The position numbers and the translations under genes are program-made. This document shows, one piece after another, positions 23,399-35,276 of a DNA stretch of 64,000 nt (positions are counted from its first letter, which is position 1; each line of letters opens with the position of its first letter). The DNA comes from Artocarpus heterophyllus (Eukaryota > Streptophyta > Magnoliopsida > Rosales > Moraceae), in contig CM046345.1 in the NCBI GenBank assembly GCA_025403435.1, positions 11,474,235 to 11,538,234 on the forward strand, written 5' to 3'. The notes beneath the pieces were generated by a model. The model had not been told where the DNA came from and ran no database searches. It saw only the letters and a program-made list of their open reading frames with translations.

Positions 23399-24637
23399 GC
23401 TCTTATATGCAATAATGTAAAGCAAAAATGAGCTACAATATAAAACGGAGATACAACACATGTGAAACCTAAATTGACGCGCCACTCTAAAAAGTAATCT
23501 ATCATATTACAACTGGCAATCTACTAGATACCATAAAGAAATCTGGTAGAATTTTTTTTTTTTTTTTTTGGTCGCCAATGCAGGCCATCCAACCAATGTG
23601 TAATGTGACAAATTATGATTGCTAATCTGCTACGGAATCTGCTAGATTATTTTCTATAATCTACTAAATATATTTTTTCCAGTCACTGATGCGGGCTATA
23701 GGACCAGTTGGTATATCTACTAGAGATTACCACCGATAAATGTGAAGAGGAATCTCGTAGATTATTCTTCGAACTCTAACAGATTGTTTGTCCCTTTTAT
23801 GAAATTCTCTGAAAATTTTACAAAGGAAAATCCTACAAAAATACACAATTTCATACTACAACACAAGTTATCCAAAAAAAAAAAAAAAAGGCAACATTGA
23901 CAAAAATAAATTAAAAAAAAATCAAGAACTCAGATTCGAAAACAAATAAAATCATAAAATTCGTATCTGAACATATTAGAACTAGTAGGGGACCATTTTT
24001 GATGATCCATCCATGTTCTTCTCACGGTCGTGCAATCCCCAACTCTAGGCCGGAGTTTGACAAAGCCGGTGACGGTGCAAATCAAAGGCAGATCTATGAC
24101 AAACCACAAAACATAGAAAAAGAAATACAAAATACAAACAAACGCAAACCAAAAAAAAACAAAAAACAAAAAAGAAAAAACTCAGCAAATCAGAAACAAA
24201 CTACAAAACACAGATCAATCTTATTTTTACACTTGCATTTATTCAATATATCATTAAAATTTGCATTGCGTTTATTAATATCATTAACATCTTCATTTAA
24301 GATGGTCTGATAAGAGGAATGTAGAGTATAGAACGCAATGAATCTCTATCCCAGGTTACATACGTGCAGTCTATAATGCACTGAATATGTATCCCAGACT
24401 TTATATTTTTATATATATGTATGTATGTATGTATCACCTGCCTTAGTATTGGTTCATATGAGAAAAACAGATATTATGTAAATAAACATTGTATAAGAAG
24501 AAAAAAAGATAGTACATAAGCTTAAAGGTGTGACATGGTGACGGAGTCGCTCTCTAGCTAGTTAGGCATATAAACATGGACAGTACATATATAAAGAAAA
24601 ATATATTTGCAACGTGATATACTGTTTCTAAAGCTAG
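23399..24637. other. Intergenic, downstream side of RING copy 3
   Basis: No gene. A degenerate direct repeat (about 110-bp spacing) occurs at about 23515-23770, with GTCGCCAATGCAGGCCATCC answering GTCACTGATGCGGGCTATAG. An A-rich region spans 23870-24190. From about 24300 the sequence resembles the 3' flank of RING copies 1 and 2. Confidence 0.6.
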
Positions 24638-25543
24638 CTAGCTAGGCAATTCAAATCGGCACAACGGACAAAACTTGCTGCTCTGCAACCACTTGACAAT
24701 GCAATCTCCATGAAAAAGGTGTGAACATGGCAACCTAGTCGCTTCCGAACCAACCAAAACATCCTCAAAACAAACCGAACAGGTTATCTCTTTAGTATTC
24801 TCCGAAACCCCATCAATCCTCACCTTCTCCAAACCTTCTATCGACTCTTCACTTGCCGGCTCAAACCTAATTGTGTAATCATCAAAAGAAATATTACCCT
24901 CCTGATCTTCCTCACTGTCATGATCATGATCATCACCGTCGTAATAATCATCATCAGAAATCATTACTATCTCTTCATCTTCATCATAGTTGAAATAATC
25001 ACCCCCGATATCCCATTCATCGTCGTCGTTGTTGTTGTTAGGAACGGTATTATTAACATTCTCAATCTCAACGAGACAATCCTCAAAATGCATATCGTCC
25101 ACAAAAGCAGCAATTGCCACTACCATGCGCAAAGACCTAGACCTCGGATGGCCATTAGCAATTAGGCGGCCACATTCCAGAATCTCGTCCACCATGAAGC
25201 TTCCTTCCGACCGTAAAACCTCCCCGGGGACGTGCACGTCGCAGAGCATGCTTGCTACCGTGTCCCACGCGGTGCTGCCGTCGCCGAGCAGGACGTCGAG
25301 ACGCTGCGAGAACAGTTTCTTGAAAAAGGCCGAGCGGGCCGGCACTCGGACAACTCCTGGTTCCGAAGAAGACGTTATTGGTCGAGTGGTCAGCTTGACT
25401 TCAATGTCGATGAGGAACGTGGCAGTGGCGGGAGTCGTCAAGGATTCGTCTGCCGGAGATGAAAACCCGTCGATTTTGATGCTGTAGTCGCCACAGGAAT
25501 CGAAGTAATGGAGGGTGTGAGACGTCTGAGAGTACCTAGTCAT
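24638..25543 (-). CDS. RING-H2 finger protein, candidate E3 ubiquitin ligase (array copy 3)
   Basis: Single-exon gene of 301 aa, starting at the ATG that aligns with copies 1 and 2 (MTRYSQTS). An upstream in-frame ATG at 25567 would add 8 residues, but its position is not conserved. The C-terminal RING-H2 has all eight ligands with copy 1 spacing and is almost identical to copy 1 (CFEDVLVGS for CFEDLLVGS, SSKFCP for NSKYCP). The linker FEPAS(K/E)ESI(Q/E)GLEKV and an Asp/Glu/Asn-rich block are kept. The N-terminal about 150 residues are much more diverged: the Ala-rich block of copies 1 and 2 is replaced by VPGEVLRSEGSFMVDEILE. It is the only array member besides copy 1 that looks intact. Substrate and localisation are not evident. 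Confidence 0.9.
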   Translation of the reverse strand: MTRYSQTSHTLHYFDSCGDYSIKIDGFSSPADESLTTPATATFLIDIEVKLTTRPITSSSEPGVVRVPARSAFFKKLFSQRLDVLLGDGSTAWDTVASMLCDVHVPGEVLRSEGSFMVDEILECGRLIANGHPRSRSLRMVVAIAAFVDDMHFEDCLVEIENVNNTVPNNNNDDDEWDIGGDYFNYDEDEEIVMISDDDYYDGDDHDHDSEEDQEGNISFDDYTIRFEPASEESIEGLEKVRIDGVSENTKEITCSVCFEDVLVGSEATRLPCSHLFHGDCIVKWLQSSKFCPLCRFELPS

Positions 25544-25567
25544 GTTGAGAGAGATAAAGGAAAACAA

Positions 25568-27549
25568 GAGGGGGAAATACGCAGTTGAGCAACAAGGAAA
25601 GTATATAAAACCTTTCCAAAAAAAGAAGAAGAGAGAGTATATAAAAAGTGAGCCCTAATATGAGACCTTTTCTGACTTGAATTAGAGTTCTAATCAAATC
25701 CCATATTACAGAGTTTTACGTCATTAGGATAATAACGTTAATTAACGCATTCTAATAATTTTTTTTTAAAAAAAAGGTAATGAAACATATCATATCGTAT
25801 CAGAATTACATCAGAAAAATTATGGAAATATGTGTATCAAAATTTTATATCGATTATAAAAGTTATATTTAGTATCTTATTATTGTGTATTTATCCCTAG
25901 GTAACAAGTTAAATTTAAATTTTATGATATATCGTGACTTTATTTTCTTTAGGATAAGTACTGTTATCTTCGTTTAAAAAAAAAGATTATTTCTTTTAGG
26001 GCAAAACAAAAATTTCATTGAAATTACAAACCGCTACAAATTTTAGAAACAATACGCAAAATAATATAATCATTATTGATAGGGTTGTACATGATTTGAT
26101 CCGGTCCCAACCCCCAAACTGTCAATTTGTTTAGACTAGTCAGCAAAATCTAGATTAGACTAATAGTCTAATAAGATAAAACCAGCAAGATCGGGTATGT
26201 TTGGGAGAGTTTCTAGAAGCTACTTTTAGCTTCTTTGAGTCCATAAGCTGCTTTTTGAAGTATTTGGATTAACTCTGAGCAGTGTTTTTACTCTCCAAAT
26301 TAAAAGTATTTCTGTCAAAGCCACAAAATGTGGCTCTTTAAAAAAGCACTTTATTTTTTGAAAGTTGTACCAAAGTATTAATAATAAATTATAAGCTTAA
26401 ATATAACAATTTTATAACTTTTAAAAAAATGAAACCATTTTGACCTATTAAAGCTATTTTAATAATATGTTTCCAAACACTAAAGCAAAGCTATAGCCTT
26501 TGCCTTTCTCTTCTACTGACTAAATGCACAAACAAAAATTATGCCAAATGGGCTCTATCTATACCGTTGTTTAGGCCACACTAAAACATAAATAAATAAA
26601 ACAAACTTTTAAAAAATCACTTAAAATTTTGATACATCTTTTTTTTTTTTTTTGTGGACATCTACATAAGATGTTGCAAATCACTTCCCTTCATGGTAAA
26701 AACTTACCTACAAAGGAAAGTAAGTTGGAACTTAAAGTGAAAACCTAAATACTGTAACATTTGAGAGCTTTAAACTATAACATATTTTTATTTTACACTG
26801 TAGCATGTAAGAATTTTATAATGTAGACAGATATAACTAATAAGTTCTAATACTTCCCAAAGAATAGTTAAAAAAAAAGTGTGACAAGAATTGATGCCAT
26901 AGAAAAGTTATAATAGTTCACCCTTTAATGTGTAAAGCTATGTTAACCCTCAGAATTGTAAAACTGCAAGAGTGTTTTCTTGGTGACTGAGTTAACCCTA
27001 TGTACAACTACAATTAATATACATTATACTTATCCTAGTCCTAAACTTATCTCTAGCTTATTTAGGAGGTAGCTCTTATTAGTTTGAAATTGAATAAAAA
27101 AACCTTTTAGATAATTTCACAACTACTCTTCAATTCTAGCTTTCTTAATGATCTTCCTTGACGTCGAGGTCAAGACTTGCAAGAAGAGACATGGTGGAGA
27201 TAATAATGGTGTCGATTTAACTAGCTGGGCGATCGTACAATAGTTGTCTCAACTGAAATTGCACCTAGCTTGGTCTATGAAATGCTTCAAGCTCTCTGTC
27301 AAAAAAGGGTAAGCATAAATATCAAAGTGGTCGATTCCATTTTTTTAATACAATATGCTGTCTATAACTCCTTTTTATGAAGAAGAAATAAAACCTTCAG
27401 GATTCAATTTCTGATGGATACACATGTACACACTCATGCACCCAACCACTCACGTGGTTTAAACCAAGGCCTCTAAGGTACTTATCAACAAGTTTTCCAA
27501 TTGCACAGCCGAGAACTACCTTTCCTTCCCTTCAAGCCTTCAATTCAAA
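25568..27549. other. AT-rich intergenic region
   Basis: The first 550 bp resemble the upstream regions of RING copies 1 and 2. At about 26195-26480 a segment bounded by GGTATGTTTGGGA and TTTCCAAACACTA looks like a small hAT-type MITE, but no target duplication could be fixed. No coding signal was seen in the rest. Confidence 0.5.
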
Positions 27550-28200
27550 GATGAGCACTCTTTTAACATTTAGGGGTATCTTTTTATACTCTTGGTTTTA
27601 GGTTAATTCAAAAACTATATCTTTGGTTTTCGTTCTCATCGAATGTATACCTTCAGACTACATTTAGTTTGAAAGATGAGCACGCTTTTAATATTGAGGG
27701 ATATTTATCTTTTTATACTCTTGGTTTTAGATTAATTCAAAAACTATATCTTCGGTTTTCGATCTCATCGAATGTATACCTTCAAACTAGATTTAATACA
27801 CAAATCTATATCTTACCTTAATCAATAGTTGATTTTGACCTTTAAAATGATCAAATTATCCTTAAGTTAAATATGAAAAAACTAAAACTTTCAAAAAATA
27901 TGAAGAAAACAAAAATAAAAACACACAAAACACTTTTTTTTGCAGGTATTCTATACACTTTTTAAGACAAACCTTAATATAAAGTTTTTTTAAGTTTTTG
28001 AAGTTATCTTATTTTTTTAATTTGAGGATATTTTAGAAATCTTTATGTCAAAATTGAAGATTGATTAGGCAAAGGTATAAACATGTGTATTAAATTTAAT
28101 CTGAAGACATAAATTTGATGAGAACAAAAACCAAAGGTGTATTGTTTGAATAAATTAAAATAAAATATAAGGTATAAAAACAGTAAACAACCCTAATATT
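27550..28200. repeat. Repeat family in direct plus inverted arrangement
   Basis: A unit of about 122 bp occurs twice in direct orientation (27550-27672 and 27675-27797; shared words TACTCTTGGTTTTAG, AATTCAAAAACTATATCTT, TCTCATCGAATGTATACCTTC). It occurs once more in inverted orientation at about 28093-28200. A further diverged copy lies at about 43500-43610. The outer arms form imperfect terminal inverted repeats, suggesting a foldback or MITE-like origin. No target duplication was identified. Confidence 0.6.
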
Positions 28201-30203
28201 TATTACCTTCCACTTCAAAACATTACATGTACCATATGACAGAAAGATTAAAGTAGTGTCAAGGCAAATTATGTTGGGCATAACCAGCAATAACAGAATT
28301 CATCATCACAAGATCCCTTTTAGGCATTTCATCGAACATTTATTGGAAGTGAATTATCTCACCAATAAAATCATGTATTCATATAGAGCGGTTAAACTAT
28401 TATCTCAGGTGCAAAACCCAGATCTCAATTCTGAGCATGAATCTGTTTTCCGCCGAGAACCGTTGACAAAAGCCCCGTGCCTCCGTAGCAAACCGAAGAG
28501 TGTCAGATATGCCACCAAGACCTTTTACGTCTCATGTGGGAATGAAGCAAAACAGCTTCTTTTGATGCTGTTTTGAGTTAAAAGTATGGAGGACTATTTA
28601 CCCTTTCAACAATATTTGCATGGGCAATAGAAAGGGTGCTGGGATGAGAGAATGAGGCAAAAAATGCTTGAGAATTAAGGACAATTATAACTAATGTGAC
28701 TGTTTATTTTACATTAATGATAAGGGCGGATGCAATTATAAATGCTAAGCTCTTTTGTTAAGGACAATTGTAATTGATACGATTGTCGATTTTTCACCAT
28801 TAATAAGGGTTGAATTATTTAGTCATCAGGTAGTTGTATTGACCATAATTGTGACTATTATGTCTGCATATCTATTACTATTAACAAGGATGCAAAAAAT
28901 CATCAACATTAGTGTATTTGTAATTGTTGATCTATTTGAAGTATCATCAAGAACTGAATTTGAATACGCATCTACACCCTAATCACCCAAAGAAGAAGTC
29001 TTAAGCCACTTGTTGCTGTTGATGGACGTTGCAACATCACCGGTGCCGGCCATGCTTCAAAATGAAACAACACATATTGGTTCTAGTTTCTCAGAGTCGT
29101 CATGAGAAGCACCACACAAAGGAACTTTCGCAAAATGCCGGTTATTTTTACCTTGTTTTATGAAAGGAGTAGAACGTACTTGAAAATAAAAAACCTTGAA
29201 CCGAGGCGTTTGATGGGTAGCTTGTAGCTTATGGTGCTTTCTTCCTTGCCCAATTACTCCTTTTAACTCAGCGTGATTAACGGCAGGAAGACACAACGCA
29301 CAGATCTCCAATTTTGCCGAAGCAATGAAAGAGACCTAACCAAGCTCTTTAACATGTCCATTCATCAAAAAGCTCTAAATATATCCTACATGCGAGCACA
29401 ATTATATGAGCTCCTGTGGACTAATTGCCCTTTTGTTTTTCTAAATGTTCAAACGTGAAGCCACTAATGCGCTAGATTCAAGATTGAACTATGTGAGAAA
29501 CTTTATTCCCCTGTTTTTTATTGGCATTTATTATCAAATTTTAGTTTATCTTCTTCACAATTTAATTTCTGTAACTACATGTTTGGCTGTTTAGACAGAT
29601 TCACAGATAGTTTGGGAGAAAGGTTGGTACTGAAGATGATGTTCTAAAAACTTTAACATATAAGAACTTTTCACTGTAACAATTTACTGTAACTGCTGAG
29701 AGCTTTATATTATTTATTAGGCTCCCAAACAAAGCTATTAGTGTGTTTGTGTTACGACTTGCAAACTACAACCCCATTTTCAGTGAGGCGGGATGCATGC
29801 ATCTTGAAAGAGTACATACTAAACTAGTTGCCTCTTCAATCGCCAAATCTTCACCTTTATATTTTAAGCATATTGCCGCCTTCTTTTTTTTTCCCCCTCC
29901 CATCTCTCATGGATGATTAACAAAAAAACTGGAAAGACAACAACACATGCGTTACAAAATAGCATGTACCACAACTTATTATTTTTTCCAAAAAAAAAAA
30001 AAAAAACCAAACCAAAAACAAAAACCAAAACAAAACAAAACAGAAGTCACCATAGACTTTTACTATGGCCATCACTATAGAATGAAAAGCACCAACTCTA
30101 ACCCCAAATACAAAGACAATGATCAGATACATCAGAAACAGAATACATAGCGAAATTCCTATAAAAGTCTTGTCATGAAACAAGCAAACAATACGATCAG
30201 TGT
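28201..30203. other. Intergenic, no supported gene
   Basis: Two short open frames (28256-28576 plus strand; 29057-29311 minus strand) lie in slightly less AT-rich DNA but match nothing recognised and lack supporting splice context. The segment nearest 30204 probably includes the VPS29 3' UTR. Confidence 0.5.
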
Positions 30204-32522
30204 TCAATGAGATGAGTGAGTCGTGGCAGTTGTCTTCTTGAAATCAATCTTGTCGACCTTAACCTCTCCGTCAATGAGTTCGTAAACATAGACCACAACA
30301 CGCAGGCCATCAATATCCATAAGGACAAAGCTCGGGTTAACGTCATAGGTAATGCTGCTGTAGGCACCAGTTGCAGACCCCGGGTTTATGACAACACCCG
30401 CCTCGTGTTTGTAGGCAGTGAACTGGTGGGTGTGACCTGTTACTAGGATATCAACATCCAACTGCCTCTGAAGCATTGCTAGAGAGTCCAGGTCCCCCCA
30501 TGGAATAACCTTCAGAATATTAAAGCCAACAAAAAACCAAGTAATACTGGATCACACGTTAAAGAAAATAATCATCATTAACCAAATCACTGGCATAAGT
30601 TTCCATCATTACTGGCAAATTCTAACAAGATGATGTCTGCTATATCGTACAAAGATAATCATTACAGTGCATATAATCTATGCCAATAGAAATGGCAAGA
30701 ACTAGCAGCAACGCACGACAAATCCAGTATTTTGAAGAATTCATTTGGTGAATAGAAAAAAAGTAGCAGTGCAATCTTCGAGCAAAACAACCAGACAAAA
30801 TGCATTACTGCATTTAACTTCTTGAACAAAGCTTGCTCTAGAGACAATTTTTTATTTGAAGAGACAAACATTTTTGTTTTCTGCTAGAAAAATTTTGAAA
30901 TAGAGGGGGGGTGGGTGTTGTGGGGGGTGGTGGTGGGGTCGGGGGGGTTGGGGTGTTGTGGTGGTGCATCTTTATTCCAAGACTACCCATCAACCAGACT
31001 TTTATCCTTGGTCTTCTTCTCCTTTTGTTCCTCTCACAAATTTCATTCCTTAGCATAAGTAAATGTTTGTTAAGCAAAAAAATCTCAACAAAGATATGTA
31101 AGTGTCCAATGGGATGAACAAATAAACACCAAATCCACCTTGTGCTGCAAAGAATCCAACAGTAATCCCATAACTAACTCAACTAAAATAGAAGATGATG
31201 TCTACAATCATAGAAATTATATGTGCCGGGAGATAAAGAAGATTAACAAATGGAGCAACTTAAATCTGTCATAACTAAATTGTATAAGAGGGAAGAGGCA
31301 AGACATAATAGAACAATGCGAATAAAGGACAATAAACCTTACACTTTAATGTAACGTGCTTTAGAAAGGAGAGACTGCAGTAGAAACATTTTCTTCGCAC
31401 CCAAAATTGGAAAAACAAGGAAATGTGGCGAGTGCCATATTACATATCCTCTTTGTGCAAGTTGAGAGATAAATTTCTAACATAACTGGATAAAAGAAGT
31501 TATATGACATTCAAGGACATAAATAAATACATATTGGGAAGCAAAAGGGAACCAACCTGATGACCATGGCATAATCCCAGCTTAAATTGACCAATAGTAA
31601 GTGTTTTGGTCTCGGGATATCGCATCTCCTCATCATACTCACCTCGAGCAATATGCAAATCTGGACAAAGAGTCTTCAGGTAGTCATGCACCTCCTGAAA
31701 ACATCAGATATGAATTTTTAGCCAGGACAAAGTACTTCCAAATCGTTTCTTTGAAAAGAAATCATCCTTAATATAGGACTGCAAAATCCATGAAAAATTC
31801 TAGTATTATTATTTCCATGGGAAGGTAAATTGATTAAAAATGAAGATAGGGTAAAATCATGAAAAGGAGCTTCTGTAAGCACAAACAAAGAGCAGAAAAA
31901 GATTATCTTCTTCAATAGATGATTGAACAAAGAACTTTATAATCCTTTGATTGGTTTGAAACAACATAGAAGAAAAGAAAACGAAAATCTCAAAACCCAC
32001 AGTTCATTTGTACCCAGTTAAGTGATCCCACCTTCATACAGAGCAAAGCCAAATATCAACACCAGAAAATAGAGACAAAAAATATGAAAAAGAAGAAAAC
32101 TAAGCACAATCCAAATTAGAATTTCTCAACTTCAATTTTTTTCAACACAAAAAAAAAAAAAAAACCACAATAGCAATAAACAAAACTGACTACTAAAAAT
32201 TAACAAGGTTGAAAGAAAAAAAGAATTTTTTTCAAAAATTAAAAATTAAGCATATTCCAAAGGAGAATTCCTCGCATTCAATATTTTCAACCAAAAAAAA
32301 AGTCCCACAATTGCAGTAAAAATAAGTGCCTATCAACAACAATCAAAACAAGGCAAAAGAAGTTGATATAGAGAGAGAAAAGAGAGGTACTTTGACACAA
32401 AGATTGCCAGTGCAAATGATGTGTTGGATCTTTCCAGGGACAAGCATGGACTTGAACTTGGCAGGAAGACCAGGAGCTCTGTGGGGTATGTGTAAATCCC
32501 CCAACGCCAATACCAACACCAT
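30204..32522 (-). CDS. VPS29: Vacuolar protein sorting-associated protein 29 (retromer subunit)
   Basis: Three coding exons with GT-AG borders: 32391-32522 (44 codons), 31557-31694 (46 codons), 30204-30509 (101 codons plus stop), total 191 aa, the usual length for plant VPS29. All junctions are phase 0. VPS29 belongs to the retromer core with VPS35 and VPS26. It recycles cargo such as vacuolar sorting receptors from endosomes or prevacuolar compartments. The fold is a calcineurin-like phosphoesterase. Family ligand positions are visible: GDLH (D9, H11), TGN (N40), HGHQ (H87), GHTHQ (H116, H118), and NPGSATGAY. In VPS29 the RGNHD motif of active phosphoesterases is altered (RGEYD here), in line with a scaffold role. 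The start [11 protein letters not shown] is the family start. A 5'-UTR intron is likely: a GTAAACC donor at about 32726 and an acceptor near 32561. Confidence 0.96.
30904..30967 (+). other. G-rich tract in VPS29 intron 2
   Basis: 64 bp made almost only of G and T, with at least six G runs of 3 to 7 bases. It could form a G-quadruplex on the plus strand, which is the template strand of VPS29; the pre-mRNA would be C-rich here. Confidence 0.6.
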
Positions 32523-33116
32523 TCTCTCTCCCAAATCCCCAATTCCCAAAATCTGCCCAAAATCACCAAATCCAATCTCAATTTTCCAATTCTATGAAAA
32601 TCTATTCACAAATCAAAATCACACCCAGAAAATGTTGGAAAATTTTCTCAACTAAAATCATATCTAATCAAATTGAATGATCGAGAAAAGGAGAAATGGA
32701 AATTGAGGTGATCGAAGAAAAGGGTTTACCAGAGAGAAGAAAAGCCAGCAAGCTTTGAATTTTACTTCCGCAGAGAAAGCCCTGGCATGAACACGACAAA
32801 CCGGGCCACGTATTACCTCAGTTTGGTCGGTCTTCTGGGCGCAAAGAAGCGATTTTGTGATTCCAAATAAGAGGAGGGGTTGATTTATATGTTTGAGAAA
32901 GTTTGGGAGTCGATATGAAATAAGATCGTTTAAATGGAGGTGTTTTTATTTAAACACTTCGACTAAGAAATGGGAAATTGCAACAAACCAGCCAAAAAGA
33001 TATCTAAAAAGGTAGTTTAAATTAATGGTTTAAATTAAAAATAGTGTAAAGCTTTTAGATGTTATAGTATAAAACTCTTATATTTTACAATTCTTAAACC
33101 CAAACTAATAGTTTAA
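32523..33116 (-). promoter_or_regulatory. VPS29 5' UTR and promoter region
   Basis: The 5' leader, with its probable intron, lies within about 32523-32790. A sequence before it (about 32727-32800) reads as a first non-coding exon ending at a GTAAACC donor. No clear TATA box was fixed. The remainder is AT-rich up to the solo LTR. Confidence 0.45.
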
Positions 33117-33121
33117 ATTAC

Positions 33122-35276
33122 TGTCACGCCCCAGAGTACGGGAGGTGACGTGGCGGAATATTTAGATTAATTAAAAGAGAATTTCATTAAAAATCGAGAG
33201 TTTGAGAATCAAATTAAATAAAAATTAAGAAGATTTTCCACCAGGTTTTATAAAAGAATTTATAAAATTTTAAGCAAATAATAATAATTAAATAAAAACC
33301 GCGAATATGGGTTCCACAACCCACAACTTGTGCATACACATGGTTCTGACAATATCACAAATACAATTACAGTCCAGGTACAAATAACGTTAAGTCTTAC
33401 ATGCCTTGATTAATAATATAGAATATAAATAAATTCTCCTATTGCTCTTGAGTTCGGTCCGAAGAATCTTCTCCAAACCTAAATGGGAAACCACCTAGAA
33501 GGGGGAAGTTTAAAACAATAAAACGTGAGCGAAAGGCTCAGTAGGACTATGTTTTATAAAAATAATTTAACGCAAAGGAACACAGCCTTATTAGAAGTTA
33601 TTCAAAGGAAACTTAAATAAATAAACAATTTGAGTAGAACCGTCCTGACACAGGACAGTCTACTCGTCAAATCAAAACACCAGTTTACTTTTACCTAGGC
33701 AAACCATGATATCGCCACCGTAGTGGCCCAGCTGGGTTTTGGGACCTGCCCCCAAGGTCGATCGCTACACGACCCGATCTCTGATATGGCATCATGCCCA
33801 TGTGTTTATTATCATTATCATTCAAAACCCAATTACCGAGTGTTGTCAATTACATTTATTATGAAATTCATTTCAGTTCACGGTATATTAAAATATAACC
33901 GATAAAACCATTTTCAAACAACCGTTGAAAACATTTTGATAGAAATCCTTTTCAAAGCCAAATCATTTCAAAACCAGGCTACCAAAGAAATAGGATAGAA
34001 GTCCTACCTCAATACTCGTGCCGGTACCCCACACCGTAATCCCGGTCCGCTATACGTTAGCTCCACGGAACCACGAACGATCCTAGATACAAACTAAGTC
34101 AATCAATATCTAGTTCGAGACATTCTATGTTACTAAATCATTTCATGATGTCCTAGTGTGCCATTTGTATCATTAAAATCATCCTATAAGGTTGGGGTTT
34201 AAATCTGGGTTCAAAACAGTGAAAACGGGTAAAAATCACAAAATTTTCCATGCCTCGGTCGGCCTGCCGGACGCCCTGCTTCGGCCTACCGAACTGCACA
34301 GTTCGGCCTGCCGAAAGCAAAGTTCGGCCTGCCGAACATTTCTCCAGATTCGGCCTATCGGTCGGAAGAACACCGGCCTGCCGATCATCACTCTGGCCTG
34401 CCGAACATGAACTTCGGCCTGCCGAACTGGGAAAACCCAGAAATCCCAGCCACGGGTTTCTCGATCCCCAAAATCCAAATCTTGTTTCTAACCTGTTTTT
34501 CTCAAATCCCAGGCATAAAAAATAATCATAGTTGATAGAAAAACATTCTAAAACATGTTTGGACTCATTTAAACAAGATTTAAACTCAAAATCCTCAAAA
34601 ATCCAAAAATGAGAAAATGAGAGGAAAAATGAAAAATCTTGAATCCAATCCGTTTTTCTTCAATCTAAGCTTAGATTCTAGTTGTTCTAAGTTCATTTAA
34701 CACAAATCCACGGTTTTCTAAGCTAAAACAAACTTAGATTTCAAAAACACACAAAATTGAAAATTTTGTAAAAAGTTTAGAAATTTCGAATCTAACCTCG
34801 AATCGAAGCTTCAATCCGCGTTCTCGGTTGCCGAATCACGTCCCCGAGCTTCCTCCTTGCTGTTCCGAAGCTTGGATTCGAATATGGTTTCAAAAATTTT
34901 GAAAGAGATTGAGATAGAGTGAGCTGCCGAGAGAGAGAGAGAGAAGAGAGAGAATGAAACCGGGAGAGTGAGGAGAGAGAGAGGAAGGAAGGAAATAAAT
35001 AGAGAAAATCGGTGGGCGGTTTTACTGTGCGAAAACCATGTGCCGCCCACGGTTTTGCAAAACGGAGTATTTTTAACATTTTACAAATTGTTGTGTTTTA
35101 AAACTCAAAACATCATTTTAAAACAATAAGAAATCATTTGAACACATCAATTTAACAAAACAACCAAAAATTTAAAAATCCAACCAAATAGTCTAATAAA
35201 TGTTAAAACGTTAATTATGGCACACTAATTCATCATTTATAGTACATTAACATTAAATAAATTTCGGGACGTTACA
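33122..35276 (-). mobile_element. Solo LTR of a gypsy-type element, reverse orientation
   Basis: On the plus strand it starts TGTCACGCCCC and ends GGGACGTTACA, with a perfect 5-bp target duplication ATTAC (33117-33121 and 35277-35281). It is 2,155 bp. Orientation is inferred from a GCTCAGTAGG word at about 33536, the complement of the TACTGAGC word found near the 3' end of the LTR at 38713-41114; the real LTR therefore reads on the minus strand. No gag or pol remains, so it is a product of LTR-LTR recombination or a coding-free derivative. Gypsy assignment is by LTR style only. Confidence 0.82.
34255..34430. repeat. Phased array of about 22-bp GC-rich palindromic units
   Basis: GGCCT words begin at 34261, 34283, 34305, 34326, 34352, 34375, 34395 and 34416, spacing 20 to 26, mostly 21-22. 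The full unit is a near palindrome such as GTTCGGCCTGCCGAAC. It lies inside the reverse solo LTR and is a sharp GC island in AT-rich DNA. Confidence 0.8.

Noticed and set aside
28256..28576. 106-aa plus-strand frame
   Set aside because: No recognisable domain, no splice or promoter support, and the N-terminal half overlaps repeat-like AT-rich DNA.
29057..29311. 84-aa minus-strand frame in a slightly GC-richer patch
   Set aside because: It could be an exon remnant, but no family was recognised and no flanking exons were found. Too weak to call.
34192..34525. Frames through the 22-bp repeat in the solo LTR
   Set aside because: They are open on both strands only because the repeat unit lacks stops, and they translate to repeated RPAE-type peptides.
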